Assembly: GCA_942159475.1 (NCBI GenBank)
Contig: OW804095.1
Coordinates: forward strand, 150,092,808 to 150,156,807
From: Sthenelais limicola
Taxonomy: Eukaryota > Annelida > Polychaeta > Phyllodocida > Sigalionidae
DNA length: 64,000 bases
Reading direction: 5' to 3'
Positions 23,501 through 36,908 of this stretch are shown here, piece by piece; position 1 is the stretch's first letter; each line of letters opens with the position of its first letter. A program made the translations under genes and the position numbers. The notes beneath the pieces were generated by a model. The model searched no databases. It had not been told where the DNA came from and saw only the letters and a list, made by a program, of their open reading frames with translations.

Positions 23501-24203
23501 AAATGCAAGTATCATTTCATCAATATCATTTGTGCAAAGGATCTATAAAAGCCAAAGGCTTGATGGCCAAGATGAAGTCTCGTTTTATTGAATAATGTAC
23601 AAAACCTTTGGCTATTATGTATGTGAGATTACTGTTAAATATTCCATGTTGAAAATAACAGGTTTTCTATACAGCTTTAGAACTGACATACAACTCCCAT
23701 GATTCCATGCGAATCAAGAGTCAATATTGTGGACATGCAAAATCCCCTATTAATGGGCCTGGTGTAACTATAAATAGATCTATATTTAACCAAAACCAAA
23801 CATCTATTTATATCACATTCATACGGGATGGAAATCCCATACAAGTATCCCATTGAGATAAATATGTCAAAGCAAATTGCCACGATTTAAAGCTTTGACC
23901 TATATCTATAGGCATATGTATAGTTTCCTGGTATATCCAGGGAGGTATTTATAACTGAAAAGTAAAACACTCCTAGCACCCATGCGGGAAGAAATCCTAT
24001 CCATGGTTCATGTTTAATACGTGCATGCAATTGTGTTAATCATCAAATACACTGCCCTTTGTATACATAAGATTCATTAAATTAAATACGCATCATAGAT
24101 CTAATTTGTAATTATTCAAACGAAATAAGTTCACATTAGATTCGTCATGATCAAATCCACATAGATAACCAGATAATGCCGGAGATAATGATACTAGTAC
24201 CAC

Positions 24204-25805
24204 TTGAGCATCGACGTAGACTGCATACAATTTATATTACAAGCGGGTCATCGCCTTGCAAAAAATCCAAAAAATATAGACCTACGTTTAATACACACTA
24301 GAAACTTCGCTGAAGGTAGAAAAATATTGAAACAAATAACTCCGAACAAGTGGGTACAAAGAATACTCCAAGATAGTACAGGTAAGGCATTTAGAGAAAT
24401 GGCCTCTTATTCCCCCACTGCAAAGAAAGCAGAAGATGTATTGTTGTGTAGAAGCATGCCACGTAAAGTGTTGAACAGTTTCTACCAAGAGGTATTCTCA
24501 ATATGGAATAAATATTTCTACAACAAAGAACCAGTTTCGAGAAACGAAATACTGAGAGAAAGAATATGGTCAAATAGACTAATTAGAGAAAAAAAAAAAA
24601 TGTTTTACTATCACAGCTGGGAGAGAAATGGAATTACATGTATAGGTGATTTGATCAATCAACAAGGTAAAATGATGTCAATTTTAGAGGTAAAAAGACA
24701 ATATGGATTTATACCTGACTACCATATGATGAAGGATTTGAAAAAAGCCATACCTAAAGAATGGCTCACGATCATACAAAATTCCCCCCCCCCCCCCTGC
24801 GAGGATAAAGGGAACATAAATATAAACATCAATAGCCAATGTATAGATATATTGACATGCTCCAGTAAAAAGATTTACAACGCTCTAATAGAAAGTATGA
24901 AGGTAAAACGAGAGAAACTCAACTCGTGGCAGCAGCTGTTAGACATGGGAGACGAAGATTTCAGTCAAATAGACTGGAAAAAAGTCTTTTTAATCTCATA
25001 CAAAGCCTCTTGCGAAACAAGACTTCAGGTGTTACAATACAGAATTATTCATAAAACTATCACTTGCAATTACTATCTAAAAAATGCTGGTATCAAACCA
25101 CTACCTGTTTGCTCATTCTGTACTGAAAGAGACGATGTCGTCCATTTTTTCATGTTGTGTGGAAGAACAAAAACTTTGTGGAGGAATATCTTTGAGTTTA
25201 TAGACTCTATAGGGTACCTAAACGAGGACCCAAGTGGGAAAAAGGTGATAAAAAAAAATGCCAATGGAGAGTTTAATGTTGAAAGAATAAACATCATGTT
25301 CGGATTCGACAAGAAGGGTACAAATAGTATTAATAAATTGGATCATTCTCGTAGCAAAAGCTTTTATACATCGCCAGAAACTCTTCCATAAAGGCATGTT
25401 AGAGTGGTTCGTTTTTTGTTATGAACTGAGATCTAAGATCTCAATCATCTTATATCAGAATAAACTCACGACAGTAGACAGGGAAGAGGATGGAAAGTGG
25501 AGAAAAATATTCTCGGATCTGACAGATCTAATAGATCAGAATAAATAACCTTTCGACACCCTACCCACCTCAAATCGGTAAACAAATGAGTAGGTAATAC
25601 ATAAGGATAGTTGTGTTGTGATATATATATGAGCAAATTGTGCAACTGTTGTACTCTAGTGTTGATGTCATAAGAATGAAAATAGAGAAAAATATAAAAT
25701 TATTGAGCAAACATGATGCAGAAGAGGGACATATGTAGTTCTCGATGTATAGCTGTCCCGGAAGAAGATGACATTGTTGACAGATTGAATAAAAGAAGTT
25801 GTCGT

Positions 25806-25832
<27 letters not shown>
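24204..25832 (+). pseudogene. 5'-truncated non-LTR retrotransposon (L1/Tx1-like ORF2 C-terminus) with poly-A tail
   Basis: The frame 24204-25391 encodes the end of a LINE ORF2. It contains the zf-RVT type pattern: LQVLQYRIIHKTITCNYYL, then CSFC, a His, and a later Cys, followed by TLWRNIF. Reverse transcriptase and endonuclease are missing, so the copy is 5' truncated. The reading frame shifts near 25340; in the next frame the typical LINE C-terminus continues to TAA at 25546-25548. A 3' region follows and ends in about 26 A (25807-25832). A run of 13 C (about 24785-24797) is a further low-complexity insertion. It is a dead insertion, plus-strand oriented. Confidence 0.8.
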
Positions 25833-25833
<1 letters not shown>

Positions 25834-25836
<3 letters not shown>

Positions 25837-26312
25837 CGAACAGTTGAGAAAATCAATATTGAATCGAATCTCATTTTCTTGGAAAAAATTGCCGGCGACG
25901 GCCCACAAACTACTAGACCCTAAGGCTTTCAAAATTCATGTACGAAACAACCCAATATGGGAAGATCAAAATTTCATTGATTATGAGAATTGTACTGTTT
26001 ATCCTCCAAGTTTATTGAAATGCAAGTGTCTTAAATCCATTCGCACTGAATTATATCCTTTATTGTCTAAAAACCTTTTTAAAAGAATGAATTTCATATC
26101 AACATTGCCATCACCAGAAATAATTAAAACAGGATTTATTAAACATAGTATGCTGTGTACCACTTTTGTTCACGACGAAAGTGGACTTGTTCACAGCCAA
26201 TCATTACTGTAAGGCCTTAAAGAGGGCTAGCAAACCTCCCACGGTCGGACAATTGTCCCCTTATTGTGACCAAGGTCGAAATAAACGTTTACAAATACAA
26301 ATACAAAATTTA
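25834..26312 (+). pseudogene. Second LINE 3' fragment with (ACAAAT)n tail
   Basis: Right after the poly-A of the preceding LINE, an open frame to 26212 encodes SFSWKKLPATAHKLLDPKAF and about 90 further residues. This resembles the C-terminal end of CR1/L2/RTE-like LINE proteins (W-x-x-LP followed by a basic FK segment). The 3' UTR ends in AATAAACGTTTACAAATAC, a short tandem tail typical of that group. The endonuclease and reverse transcriptase are absent. Confidence 0.5.
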
Positions 26313-27294
26313 ATGACGAGGAAGTTAATACTAGTTACAATCCAGCTGTCTCAATTAGAGAAAATTAATTAAGATTTCCAGTTATCGGGGACAAGTTACG
26401 GTCTTAAAGAGACTCGGCGGATCAATTAAATATGATTTTCTCTAATTTGTAAAAACGTATCGTTACTTGTATTTGGTAAAATGTCATCCGGTTCCACGAA
26501 AATCCCTCGAAAATCCCTTTCCCGATGGGGTATGATAATTATAGGCTATCTAAGCAAATTCCGCCACTACCCCACTCAAAATTATTTCAATATAGCAGCA
26601 TTTTCCTTCTGCAAATTGTAATCTATGTTTGAACAGTCGGGTTTAAGAAGCCTCATGTTCTATTGCAATGCTTGAAGCGCAACACGCACCCCACCTAGTG
26701 GCAAAATAAACCCAGTGAAATGGTTTATGTTAGATTTCACTAGATGGCAGCACAGAGGATCGGTACGTCTGTAGTCTGTAGGCCGACTCACGATCAATGA
26801 ATCCTGATTTTCGTCAAAGCAAGGCAGACTGAACTTCCCTTATTAGACACAGCATTGTACTTATTAAACAAGGTTTAGTGGTAATAATCATTTACAAGCT
26901 GATGTTCATTTCTCTCTCAAATCCCCTGAAACACTTTCCGTACACCTACTGGCTGCAACTTGTGCAAGTCCGTTTCCATACTCTCCTCCCATATATTCTG
27001 GTTGTATATATGTCAATCAAACAAATACTGATCCTTAATTTAAATAATCAACAAGCGGAAGACAACCAAATTGAATCGAAAATCAGGTTGTGAGGGAAAT
27101 TGATTTGACTGTTAAAAATGTTTCTTAATCGATCCACCCTAGTTAGGCCATATGTATATTATTTTTCTCGTCGCCAAAAACAGCGCTTATAGCCTACATA
27201 AAAACCTCCTGGCAAGAAGTTTATTTTGTAGCAGATCTGAGATGGACAGCATAAAACGAATGTTCATCTGTCACTGTTTTAAACAAGTACTTTA
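26313..27294. other. Intergenic, nothing recognised
   Basis: AT-rich DNA with no supported gene or repeat. Confidence 0.4.
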
Positions 27295-27444
27295 CAGTCT
27301 AGGCTCAGAGTTGAGAGAGTCCCTGCAAACTGAGGGAAAGCCTTTCACTCCAAACCGCAAAATGCCATTAAAATCCCATTAGGATTGCTGCCAATCACTG
27401 ACATACCATTCTCATCTAATCTGAGAGGCTCTGAACCTAGACTG
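27295..27444. mobile_element. CAGTCTAGG-ended MITE (family D), copy 2, internally deleted
   Basis: 150 bases, opposite orientation to copy 1, with ends CAGTCTAGGCTCAGAG and GAACCTAGACTG. It retains GAGAGAGTCCCTGC and ACATACCATTCTCAT but lacks part of the middle. Confidence 0.7.
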
Positions 27445-28189
27445 TGGGAACTGAATCTAATCAGAAATCAAAATATATTGCTAAGTTCTATTTTCTTTTA
27501 ATTTCAAAACTGTATAACGTCCACACCTGTCCCCAAATCCTTTAGATACAAACCCATTTCAGTTCAGAGAAGCAGAAGGCTTCACGTCAGGAAATTTGAT
27601 ATCAATTAAGCTTCACACATCCCTCGCCGATGCCTAACCAAGTCTGACACAGTATACACTTAGATAATCTATTTAAGGCAAGTTGTCACTTAGACCACAA
27701 AAGGTGACCAGAGGAAAACAGGCTTCTGCAACCTGTCTTGCAGGGTGGGCCGGTGACAGGAGGGATCGAGTTCTGTTTGGGGCTTTTAGTGTGTGTATCT
27801 GCAGTGCTAATGGACCAATTTGTACGTATATATAACGCGGGGTGGGAGAGAATTTGATTACCTTTTGGTAACATCAACGGGTTTGTTTATTGTATTCCGG
27901 TACATTTTGTGTTCAATGGATGTATAAAAAGGCACCTTCTGTTGAGGCAGGGAAACCATTAGGAACAAATATTAGGAATTGATATAGGGCTTGAATGATC
28001 AGACTATCGGGTGTGAAGGAATTTGCATTACACCGATTAATGCAGCATCAAAAGTTGTATGAATAGCGCTATTTTGTAGGACATCTTCTTAAGAATTATA
28101 TTAAAGTTGTAGTCCCAGCTAAAGCGACCCAAAAATATTTTTCTCTGTTTTTTCTTTCCTTTATTCTGAGTACTGTAGAATGGAAGATT
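27445..28189. other. Intergenic, nothing recognised
   Basis: No supported gene or repeat. Confidence 0.4.
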
Positions 28190-28419
28190 CAAATAAAGAA
28201 AATCCTTTCAAGAAAGTCCTCTCAAATAATCCAAATCTAAGAGAGAAATTACGTTCGAGTTGCAGTTTAAAACTAAGAAAGAGATACTTTTATTTTTAAT
28301 CACCACAATGCCAAAGATGCATATATATATGCATAGCATTTGAAATATTCCACTCTAATTTGCCAGAAGTTACCAAATTTGTAGAGCTGACGATTGTACA
28401 TTTTCTGAAAATCTGACCC
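28190..28419. mobile_element. GGGTCAG MITE (family A), degenerate copy 7
   Basis: The right end (ATTGTACATTTTCTGAAAA then CTGACCC) is intact. The left end has decayed and the interior is only partly similar, so this is an old copy. Confidence 0.6.
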
Positions 28420-28482
28420 TCATATAGAATTCAGTGTTTTATTTTTTAAAATAAGGATCTTGGTCAGTATAATATTTTGTTT

Positions 28483-28560
28483 TTGTTTTTGCAACATCTT
28501 TATTATCATATCCTGCCATCTTGGCTTCTACATTTCTAAACACATTTTATGTTTTTCATT
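28483..28560 (-). repeat. Retroposon 3' end (minus strand), copy 2
   Basis: Related to 22930-23040 and 41127-41275: the plus strand reads T-rich sequence, then ATCTTTATTATCATATCCTG and CCATCTTGGCT. Confidence 0.35.
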
Positions 28561-28732
28561 GCCGCATAGGTAGTCGTTCTTTCGTCCTTCTGGAAAGGAG
28601 ATTATTATTATGTTTCAGACATCAAGAAGTATACATGATACTGGTCAGTATAATTACTACTAATGGACGAAACTTCCAGTCGATGGTGAACCTAACGAAA
28701 GTCGATAGAATATATTTGTTTAAACCTCCTTG

Positions 28733-28772
28733 TATTGATAAAGGGCTGACGTGCCCAAAACGTTGCATGGTC
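28733..28772 (+). repeat. Penelope-like hairpin motif, copy 2 (degenerate)
   Basis: GGGC, a six-base loop and GCCC are followed by AAAACGTTGC, the same arrangement as at 21854-21911 (stem-loop then GAAACGTTGG). Confidence 0.3.
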
Positions 28773-28849
28773 CCTAACAAACAACCGCAATCTAAAGCCC
28801 CAGCACGTTCCTTAATTTGGCGAATCTTCTCTCCAACTTTGGTTGGAAC

Positions 28850-29042
28850 CCCTTCCAGTCCCATTAGCGGAATCAACTTCAGAATCAAAGAAGATTTTCA
28901 CTTTTTAACAAACCTGCCAGTCCCATTAGCGGAAATCAACTTCAAAATCAAAGAACATTTTCACTTTTTAACAAACCTTCCAGCCCCATTAGCGGAAATC
29001 AACTTCAAAATCAAAGAACATTTTCACTTTTTAACAGAGCAC
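28850..29042 (+). repeat. 63-bp tandem repeat, 3 copies
   Basis: Three copies of a unit containing CCCATTAGCGGAAATCAAC and TTTTCACTTTTTAAC; the first copy lacks one base. An open frame from 28521 to 29084 crosses them, but the upstream part lacks family resemblance and the repeat alone explains the frame. Confidence 0.85.
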
Positions 29043-29084
29043 ACAGTAGAAGTCACTTTCCCCGACCTGCCAGCCGACCCTTGA

Positions 29085-30212
29085 AGACCCCCTTTGTAAA
29101 GTTTACTTTAAATGATGTTCCAGGGAAACTCTATCTACCTGGCTGTGATTTGATACCAAGGATGCAAGGTGTGGACTGGGTCTGGAGGAAGGGAGAGAGG
29201 GCCCTCCCTACCCGACCACTGGTAGACAGGTAATAATTAACTGACTCACCTGGATGTAAAGATCAAAGGGGAAAGGCCGCCTCTTGCCATTGCTGAGGTA
29301 CAGGGCATTGTGGTGGGTATAGTCTGTGCAAATATATTATACATACGGGACCTAGCCTTGTTATAGATGGCTACACTCTGACACAGCCTTATTAATTGGT
29401 ATTACACTATAGGGTACTGGTCGGTCACTTTAAAGGGTCTTTAGCTTCAAGTAATATTGGAGAGAGACGAGAGCTACCTTTGTAACATAGGGAACGGGTA
29501 TTACTGTTATTAGTTTTGGGGAAGTAAAGGTAACAAAGTTGGTCATGATAAATATTATCTAACTTTGTGACGTACTTTAGTTTACTAGGTTTCATGTAAA
29601 AACGCAAAACATTGAGAGTAATCTAATATACTTCATAGACAGACCGACATATGATCTGTAATTTCCTTGTGCAAAAAATAATGATAAACTAAATAATAAT
29701 ACTTTTATTCCCCAACACCAACAACAAAAGGAATAAAGGAGAATGCGAGAACTCTCCCGAAGGAAACAATAATTTCCTCCCGTTTTTTGTCATTTTATGA
29801 GGGTTTGATCTATAAGAAAGAGAGACGCCAGGAAATGCAACAGGTTCTATTGACTTCTCACGATTCTCCCCCTATCTATAATGTCGCACAATATGAAGCC
29901 TTTACGTGACTAATTTACAAGGGGGTTTTGATGCCCTTTATAGCACAGGATAAAAGACGTTCGTGTCAGGTGTTTTAAGAACAAAAATAAGGCACAATCA
30001 TGTTACAATGAGGGTAATTCTTCATACCCATCATACACCTATGTCATAATGCCATAATGAGAGGCAGGTTTCAATGTACGAAATGAACTGGAATAACAAA
30101 GGCAGGGGGTGTTTTGGACGGGAGAAGGTTACTGTGTCAGTAGCATCAGAAGGTATACTTATGCATAACGGTGGGTTAGTTAATGTATACTGTATACAGA
30201 GTGTACACATAT
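29085..30212. other. Intergenic, nothing recognised
   Basis: No supported gene or repeat. Confidence 0.4.
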
Positions 30213-30447
30213 GGGTCAGATTTTCAGAAAATGTACAATTCACCTTCACCAACCTTCTCAAATAACCCACATTTCAGACGAAAGTAAAGTTCAAAATACA
30301 GTCCAACCTAACCAAACAGATTGCTAGAATCAATGCAATGCAGAATATACCTCGAATTTACCTAGTATTGACCCAATTGCAGCCTAATTTACAGAATTTA
30401 CTAAATGTGTGCAGCTGCCAATTGTACATTTTCTGAAAATCTGACCC
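30213..30447. mobile_element. GGGTCAG MITE (family A), copy 8
   Basis: 235 bases, ATAT on both sides. Confidence 0.85.
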
Positions 30448-30473
30448 ATATATTCAAAGGGGATTGACTGTAT

Positions 30474-30700
30474 GGGTCGGGGCGTCTGAAAATGTACAAT
30501 CGGTGGCTCTGCATATTGATAAATTATGCTAAATTAAGCTGAAGAATTATGAATGCTACGCATATCGATATATATTGGTATTGCGTTGATTAAAACGATA
30601 TGTTCGTTTATGATCAATTGTACTTTGAACCTCATTTCTGTCTTAAATTTGAGCTTTTTCAAATGATTGGTGAGATTGTACATTTTCTGACGACTTCACT
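30474..30700. mobile_element. GGGTCAG MITE (family A), degenerate copy 9
   Basis: Starts GGGTCGGGGCGTCTGAAAA and ends GTACATTTTCTGACGACTTC; the interior is similar but diverged. It lies 26 bases after copy 8. Confidence 0.6.
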
Positions 30701-33067
30701 CATAGACAGACACTACACTCATACAGTTAAAGGGGTTAGCCTTGACTACATAGGCGCCCCAATACTGGGCAAGTATAGGGGGTAATAAATCAAGAAGATT
30801 ATAGATTTTGAAAGGCCTAGCAAATAGTTGAACAAGAAAAGCAAAGGGTCAATTTTGGTATTGATTACATTAGGGTGTATACAAAAGGACGGGCGAGATC
30901 TATTCGATATGGACCCGGGCAGTAAATTTCGATGACATGTTGGTTCAAGATAGCGTTGATGGTTTCAATTTGTTTCATATATTTTGTAAGAAAATGGACT
31001 GAACCTCTCGAGAGGCCTTTGTTATTTTCAGGGTTTTTATCAGCGCAGGTATTCAGGGGCAAAGGAAGACGTTGTGCCTGATAAGGCTGTCTTTTTCGAC
31101 CTGTCGGTACTTGTCGCTTAAATGCTTAAATTATGCCGAAAGAGATTTTCAACACTCGTATCAAATAACCTGAATTTTATCTATGAGCGTTCGCCAATAG
31201 TTATGTCCTGTGTATTTCGTTTTGTATACCACACAACACACGAATGTGAGATATTTTAAATGGAATTTTGAATGAATTGAAATAAATACCTCGATCCTGA
31301 TATTGTCTCTTAATTATCATCACAAATGTTGATAACACATGTCCACCCGCAAACAAATCTTTCTCTGATTAAAACCTCAGAGTTTTGTTATACATTGCAT
31401 CTCTCCAATTGAAACCCACTTCATTCTTATAAAAAGAATTCGCCAGATTCCAGAGAAAAATATTTTTGCAATGACTCTCTCATACCGATGTTCAACATTC
31501 TTTCGTAGAAGGACCTGTGTTATTAATAGTGAACACCAGTTAGGATACGCATTAAAGTGAGCAACACAATTGGTATGTTATCTGGGAAGCTAAGAAAAGA
31601 GTGGTGTCTTGATTGATTGCTCATGTCCGGTTAGATTGGTGAACAGTATGCATTTATAAAATGGCGCTTATATAATATTCACAAAAGCTCCAGACAAAGA
31701 CGTAAATATACCTGAAAGACATCAGCCTTACTCTTGTCAAAAGTGACAAAGGTCCGTAGGCCACTGAGATGATCCAGATAAGAATAGAGACCAAGATTGT
31801 CACTTGGAGAACAATTAAATATTTTTGTCTTCCCTGGATTCTGTTAAACAACACAGCGCTGCCCAGTGTTGAGTGTGATTAAGGGGAGGGCTGAGAGTGC
31901 TTCATTATCTGGGGCAAGATACTCAGTAATTACTTTAAAACTCTTTTGTGTGCTGGGCCACGTCTAAATTTGAATTAAATTGGTGAATAACATATCAAGT
32001 CTGAAAATACACACTGTGGGAAAGCATAATATTTGTTGAAAGATCTGAATATATGCACATAAGTTCCTTGTACACTTTGGACAAATGCAAATTACAACAA
32101 TCTCAGTCGTGCCTAACGCAAAATAACCAACATTATAGTAACATAAGTTAGTATACTACATACAAGTTCTGTTCTTTTTGAAACTGCCAATATCACAATA
32201 CACTGATTATACTGAAGGTCAGACAGCCCGCAGTAATATAAAATATGGATGGTTATTATGTATGTTCTAATATACTTATATTGATGATGTACTAAACCTT
32301 ACAATCTGTCAATGTAAAGACTGTTTGTTAAAAGTTTCCTTTTTTTTATTTCATTTAAGGCCAGTGACATCGATTTGAATTACATAACTATTCAGAAAAA
32401 TTACTCAGTAGCTACCCGGATGTTTTCATGCGTTACCTCCATTTCTCAAAAAAACAAAATGGAGTTTACATAAAGAACCACCACCATAAATCATGCGGAG
32501 TTTTACAGAATACTTACAAAATACATATATCTGCACTTAAAAAGTAATAAACTGCTTCTGGTGTCACATAAATATTCACCAAGTCATTTGAGGATTATGA
32601 CTAAAAATCATGGCGAGTCAGGTAATTGATTAATATTTTCTAAATAGGCATTATGAAAGCATTTTTTGATGGCAGTGATAAAAGTATTCCTGCCCTCTTC
32701 ATGTCACTGAGAACATTAAGATATTGTAAAATAAAACCTGAATAAAACCCATTCAACAAACAAACAATATCCCCATAAGTGTAAAGTTGGCATATAATAG
32801 AGTGGTTGGTTATATCAAATCTTGATCAAATTAAATTTGACCTTTCAAAAATTATCTCCCAACCGATTGGAAGATAGTGAAATGACAAGGAAAGAATAAT
32901 ATTGGTTTATTGGAAGATACTCGTGAAAAGCTCAGATCAAGCCGCGCGGGGAAATCCTCAGATACTTGTAGGCTTGCTACATGTAAGAATCTTCTATAAG
33001 GAGTTTCACCGAAGATCGTTCAACTGTCACCACTGAGTCGCCCACTGAAGACACTTAATTGTATTAT
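30701..33067. other. Intergenic, nothing recognised
   Basis: AT-rich DNA. I find no gene, RNA gene or clear repeat. Confidence 0.4.
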
Positions 33068-33281
33068 GGGTCAGATCGTCAGAAAATGTACAATTCGCCT
33101 TCACCAATTTTCTTAAAGAAACCCAAATTCAAGACAGAAATGAGGTTAAAAACACAAAAGAGATATATATAACCAACACAATACCAAATATACTTGATAT
33201 GCCCAGTACTTATCCCTATTCAGTCTAATTTAGCAGAATTAACAAATTGTGTAGAGTTGCCAATTTCTGATGATCTGACCC
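33068..33281. mobile_element. GGGTCAG MITE (family A), copy 10
   Basis: 214 bases with a small internal or terminal deletion; TTAT on both sides. Confidence 0.8.
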
Positions 33282-33626
33282 TTATACTCTGGGGGTTTCA
33301 CACTATAGATACACACAAGTGAATTATATACGAACTAGTTCGCTTCTACATCCATTCTCCAACTCCCAAACGTGCTCATTTTCCCATGACGCCGCTGGCA
33401 TTTTTTGAGAGTAAGTTTAATTCACCAGATTTGCCTCTATTGAGGAGGAAACAGGTCGGCAAGGAAGAGAAACTGTTTTAGCCCGGAGTTATTTGGATAA
33501 ATATATAGCGAGGATTACCCTCTTATGTCCACCTCCCGCCGTCTAAACCATCAGATTTACCTTCTCAAGTTTCACATCTTTTATATCTTTATTGTACATC
33601 GATTCACTCAATACTCAGGACAAGGA

Positions 33627-33861
33627 GGGTCCGATTCTCAGAAAATGCACAATCTACAGTTCTACACATCTACCAAATTCTGCTAGATTGGAGTGAGAAA
33701 TGATAAATACTAGGTATATCTGAGTGTATTCTGTTTTACATTCATTCAATAAATCTGATTGGTTATATTGAACTGTATTTTGAACCTGAATTTCTTCATA
33801 AATTGGGGTTATTTGAGAGGATTGGTAAAGGCCATTTGTACATTTTCTGGAGATTTGACCA
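33627..33861. mobile_element. GGGTCAG MITE (family A), diverged copy 11
   Basis: Starts GGGTCCGATTCTCAGAAAA and ends CATTTTCTGGAGATTTGACC. AGGA is on both sides. Confidence 0.7.
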
Positions 33862-36767
33862 AGGAGTTGTTGTATGTGTACATAAGAATATCATATGAGA
33901 GAGATGTAGTATACGTTTGTTTATATACTACTCCCTGATTACCTAGCTCTGGCAATCAATCCTAAGGAAAATTCTATCAAAATTAGCATGCGCATATTAC
34001 TTAGATAGATAGACAAGGGGAATTTTGCGTGTGAGTACATTTGAATATGATATCAGAGAGCTATGTTAGGCGTTTGTTTATACATGTGTATACCCCAAAC
34101 TTTTGGGATTTCATATGTACCGTATACAAATCTGCTAATTAGATATAGGTCTGGGAAATGATAAATAATGAGAGAGAACATATTAGACATAAGATATTAG
34201 ACATAAGATATTAGACATACAAATTTCTGCGTACTGGGAAGGTGATTCTCAGATGTACCCGAAAACAGGGGATGTATTTTTCTATATTTCTAACTCAGTC
34301 ATGAATATAACTTTGGATAGATCGGCCTATTTATAATAATGTGTGTGCGTGTGTGTGTGTGTGCTTTAGGTATTTATAATTTTAATTATGTGCAGCTTGC
34401 CCCAAAACATACTCAAAGAGCCTAAAATAAATAGTTATATATGCTCGTTTACATTCAGAAAACAAAACAGCATTGCTACAGTTGAGGTGCAAGTTTAAAA
34501 ATATCTGATACTTTGTTCCAGGTCATTGACGTGACATTATAAACCATAAACCTACAAAGTCTTTTTACACACGAAGATATATTATACATCCCTCTGACAG
34601 AGAAATCTTATTTTTGAAGTTGTAAGGCAGGTGAGTTACATTGAGTTACATTGACTGATGTAAGAACAGGGTTAAACGTTGAATCAAAGAGAGAATATAC
34701 ATGCCGGACGCCGACTACCGCCCATGAGGTCACCCATTACGACATTGGATGTCGTAATACCCAGATGAGGTCTTTTTTCCCTAAACCAGGTGGATTCTCT
34801 CCCCAGGTGAGCTCTCTCTACCCATCTAGAAATTAACCGTTCAGGTGGATTATAACTGATCGCTCCTACCAAGCATGAAATCAAGTCCCTAATTGCCTGG
34901 CAATCGATAGAAGAAAGGGAAAAGGTGAAATCGATACAACCAAATAATACAGTCCGTTTATAATGTATTGGGTTGGCTATATTTATGCAAGTTTATTCGC
35001 CAATTATTCAATCGTTTTTACATGGCACATGGGACAAACTCTCTTTTCGAAATAAGAGGTGAATATATTAAGATAATTATTAGTTTTGATTTAACCTTTT
35101 GACAAATGTATTAAATTTTACAGTATGGAGTGATCTGTATTTTTGTAAACGAGATTTTAGATCATCAGTCCTGTCCAGAAAGCCACATTCCTCGAGCGTT
35201 GCAGTTCACCGCATACAGCGATAAGCTTAATCACAAGGCTAAGATTAGGGCTAAAAGTGTTAATGGGAATCACCTGACCCCTAAAAGTTAGGGTGTCATT
35301 AGGGCTTTCTACTACAGACTGTCATTGGCCAGTATTGGTGTCTGGTGTTCTGTATGCTTATGAAATGTTCATAATATTAGATAACACAAGTCACAAGAAA
35401 AAAGAATGCTTGCACAATTAGATATATTTATTAGAAATTGCGAACATGCAATGTTGGGAGACGCATTACCTGCCTGGCTTGAAAACAAGAATCAAACCTT
35501 AATGTCTTTCTGCCTGTCTTTATTTATTTATGTGTTTACTTCGAACATACTTCAAGATTGATTTATAGGAAGATGGGTATAGACGGAATCCTTTCTAGCT
35601 AGCTTTTCTTAAGATTCGACGTAGTCTAACTGCATCTATCATGAAAAGATGGCTACAAAGCCCAGTTTGATATCGAGTTTCCTTTCACTTGATATACTCC
35701 CAGTTATATCATATTATATCATATCATATATTATAATTATCATATTTTTGCCAGCACATAAAGTATAGATTTCCGCAAAATAGTTATACTTTCTGTTTAG
35801 ATCACAATTCACATATACATTCAAATATTAAAAGTCATATACAGAAGACAAGTACGTATACAGAGGAAAGCTCGGCCTTACTTAAGGGATTGCCCAGTTT
35901 GTATCTATAAATATCACACAGGAAACTGATCAATCTCCCCAAGTATTGGGATCATACATAGGCTGGCACCACCAGTGCTTCCACCTACTCGCCACAGCCC
36001 ACACTAACCCATCCACAAACAGCAAGTATTGATCTTTAACCATTGTCCACATGTGTAGTGGCCACTTCTAAACAATACCAAACTCCTGGAATCACTTAAA
36101 CAAACTCCTCAGTCCTCTGCCAACAGGACAGAGCTCACCACCAGCTGCTGGCTGTTGTCTCTCTGCGCCGCCAGGGCCTCTCGTGTCGCTGCATGTCAAG
36201 GGGTCATCATTTCCAGGATGTGTGTGTGTAAGTATGTGTTTGTTTTTTTAGTTAGTTCAGGGATGGATGGAAACAACTATTGCATTCCCCAAATGTTTCT
36301 GTCTGGTTTTCAAAGGCCCTGGGTAAATATAACATACTTATCGGGAGCTATTTATATTTATCAAACAGTTTCAAGATTCAATGAAATTCCCAGAAATAAC
36401 AATTCCAAACAATCAATTCGATTAATCACCAATGCCATCATTCATTCTATTAAGGCAAAACAAATATGTGGAACGTACAGTGGATGATATCTCTCCAAGG
36501 ACTATTATTATTAGTTATCTTTATTTCCTTGGCATAACAGTAACATCAGTTTTTAGTTTCCTACAGGTGGTATGCTCTGCCGTGGCAGTTCTTCCGTCTA
36601 CTCACTCTAGGTCTAGATCTGCAGTAACAAGTATAACCCACGGATCAACTTCAGACTATAAGTTCACAAAATAAAACATAAAAATCCTATATTATAATTA
36701 TGGGGTTTAGCCGAAAAACAGAGGGGGCAGGAGTGGTCGATGAGTTTTGGGTTTGAGTTTTATTGGG
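33862..36767. other. Intergenic with small simple repeats
   Basis: A 16-bp unit (AAGATATTAGACATA) repeats three times near 34186-34225, and a (GT)n tract lies at 34330-34362. No gene can be supported. Confidence 0.4.
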
Positions 36768-36812
36768 GTACGACGTTTCGGGGGAACATTTGCCCCTTTA
36801 TAAAGGATGATT
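36768..36812 (-). repeat. Penelope-like hairpin motif, copy 3
   Basis: On the minus strand GGGG, a short loop and CCCC are followed by CGAAACGTCG, preceded by CCTTTATAAAG. The arrangement matches the motif at 21854-21911. Confidence 0.35.
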
Positions 36813-36908
36813 GTTACATTGAGGGATGCCTATAAGGTGCTAAAATGTGCACTCTTGTTGTTAGGGGTTCTCACATAAAATATTTTAGAACTAAAAGAAT
36901 ACTACGCT

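Noticed and set aside
24341..25842. CTCCGAACA occurring inside the first LINE and just after its poly-A
   Set aside because: One occurrence is internal to the coding part, so it is not a target duplication; probably coincidence.
25570..25932. 120-codon minus-strand frame with a run of Phe
   Set aside because: The run is the complement of the LINE poly-A tail; it is not a gene.
28521..29084. 187-codon frame
   Set aside because: The C-terminal third is a 63-bp tandem repeat, and the rest overlaps retroposon-like sequence without protein resemblance.
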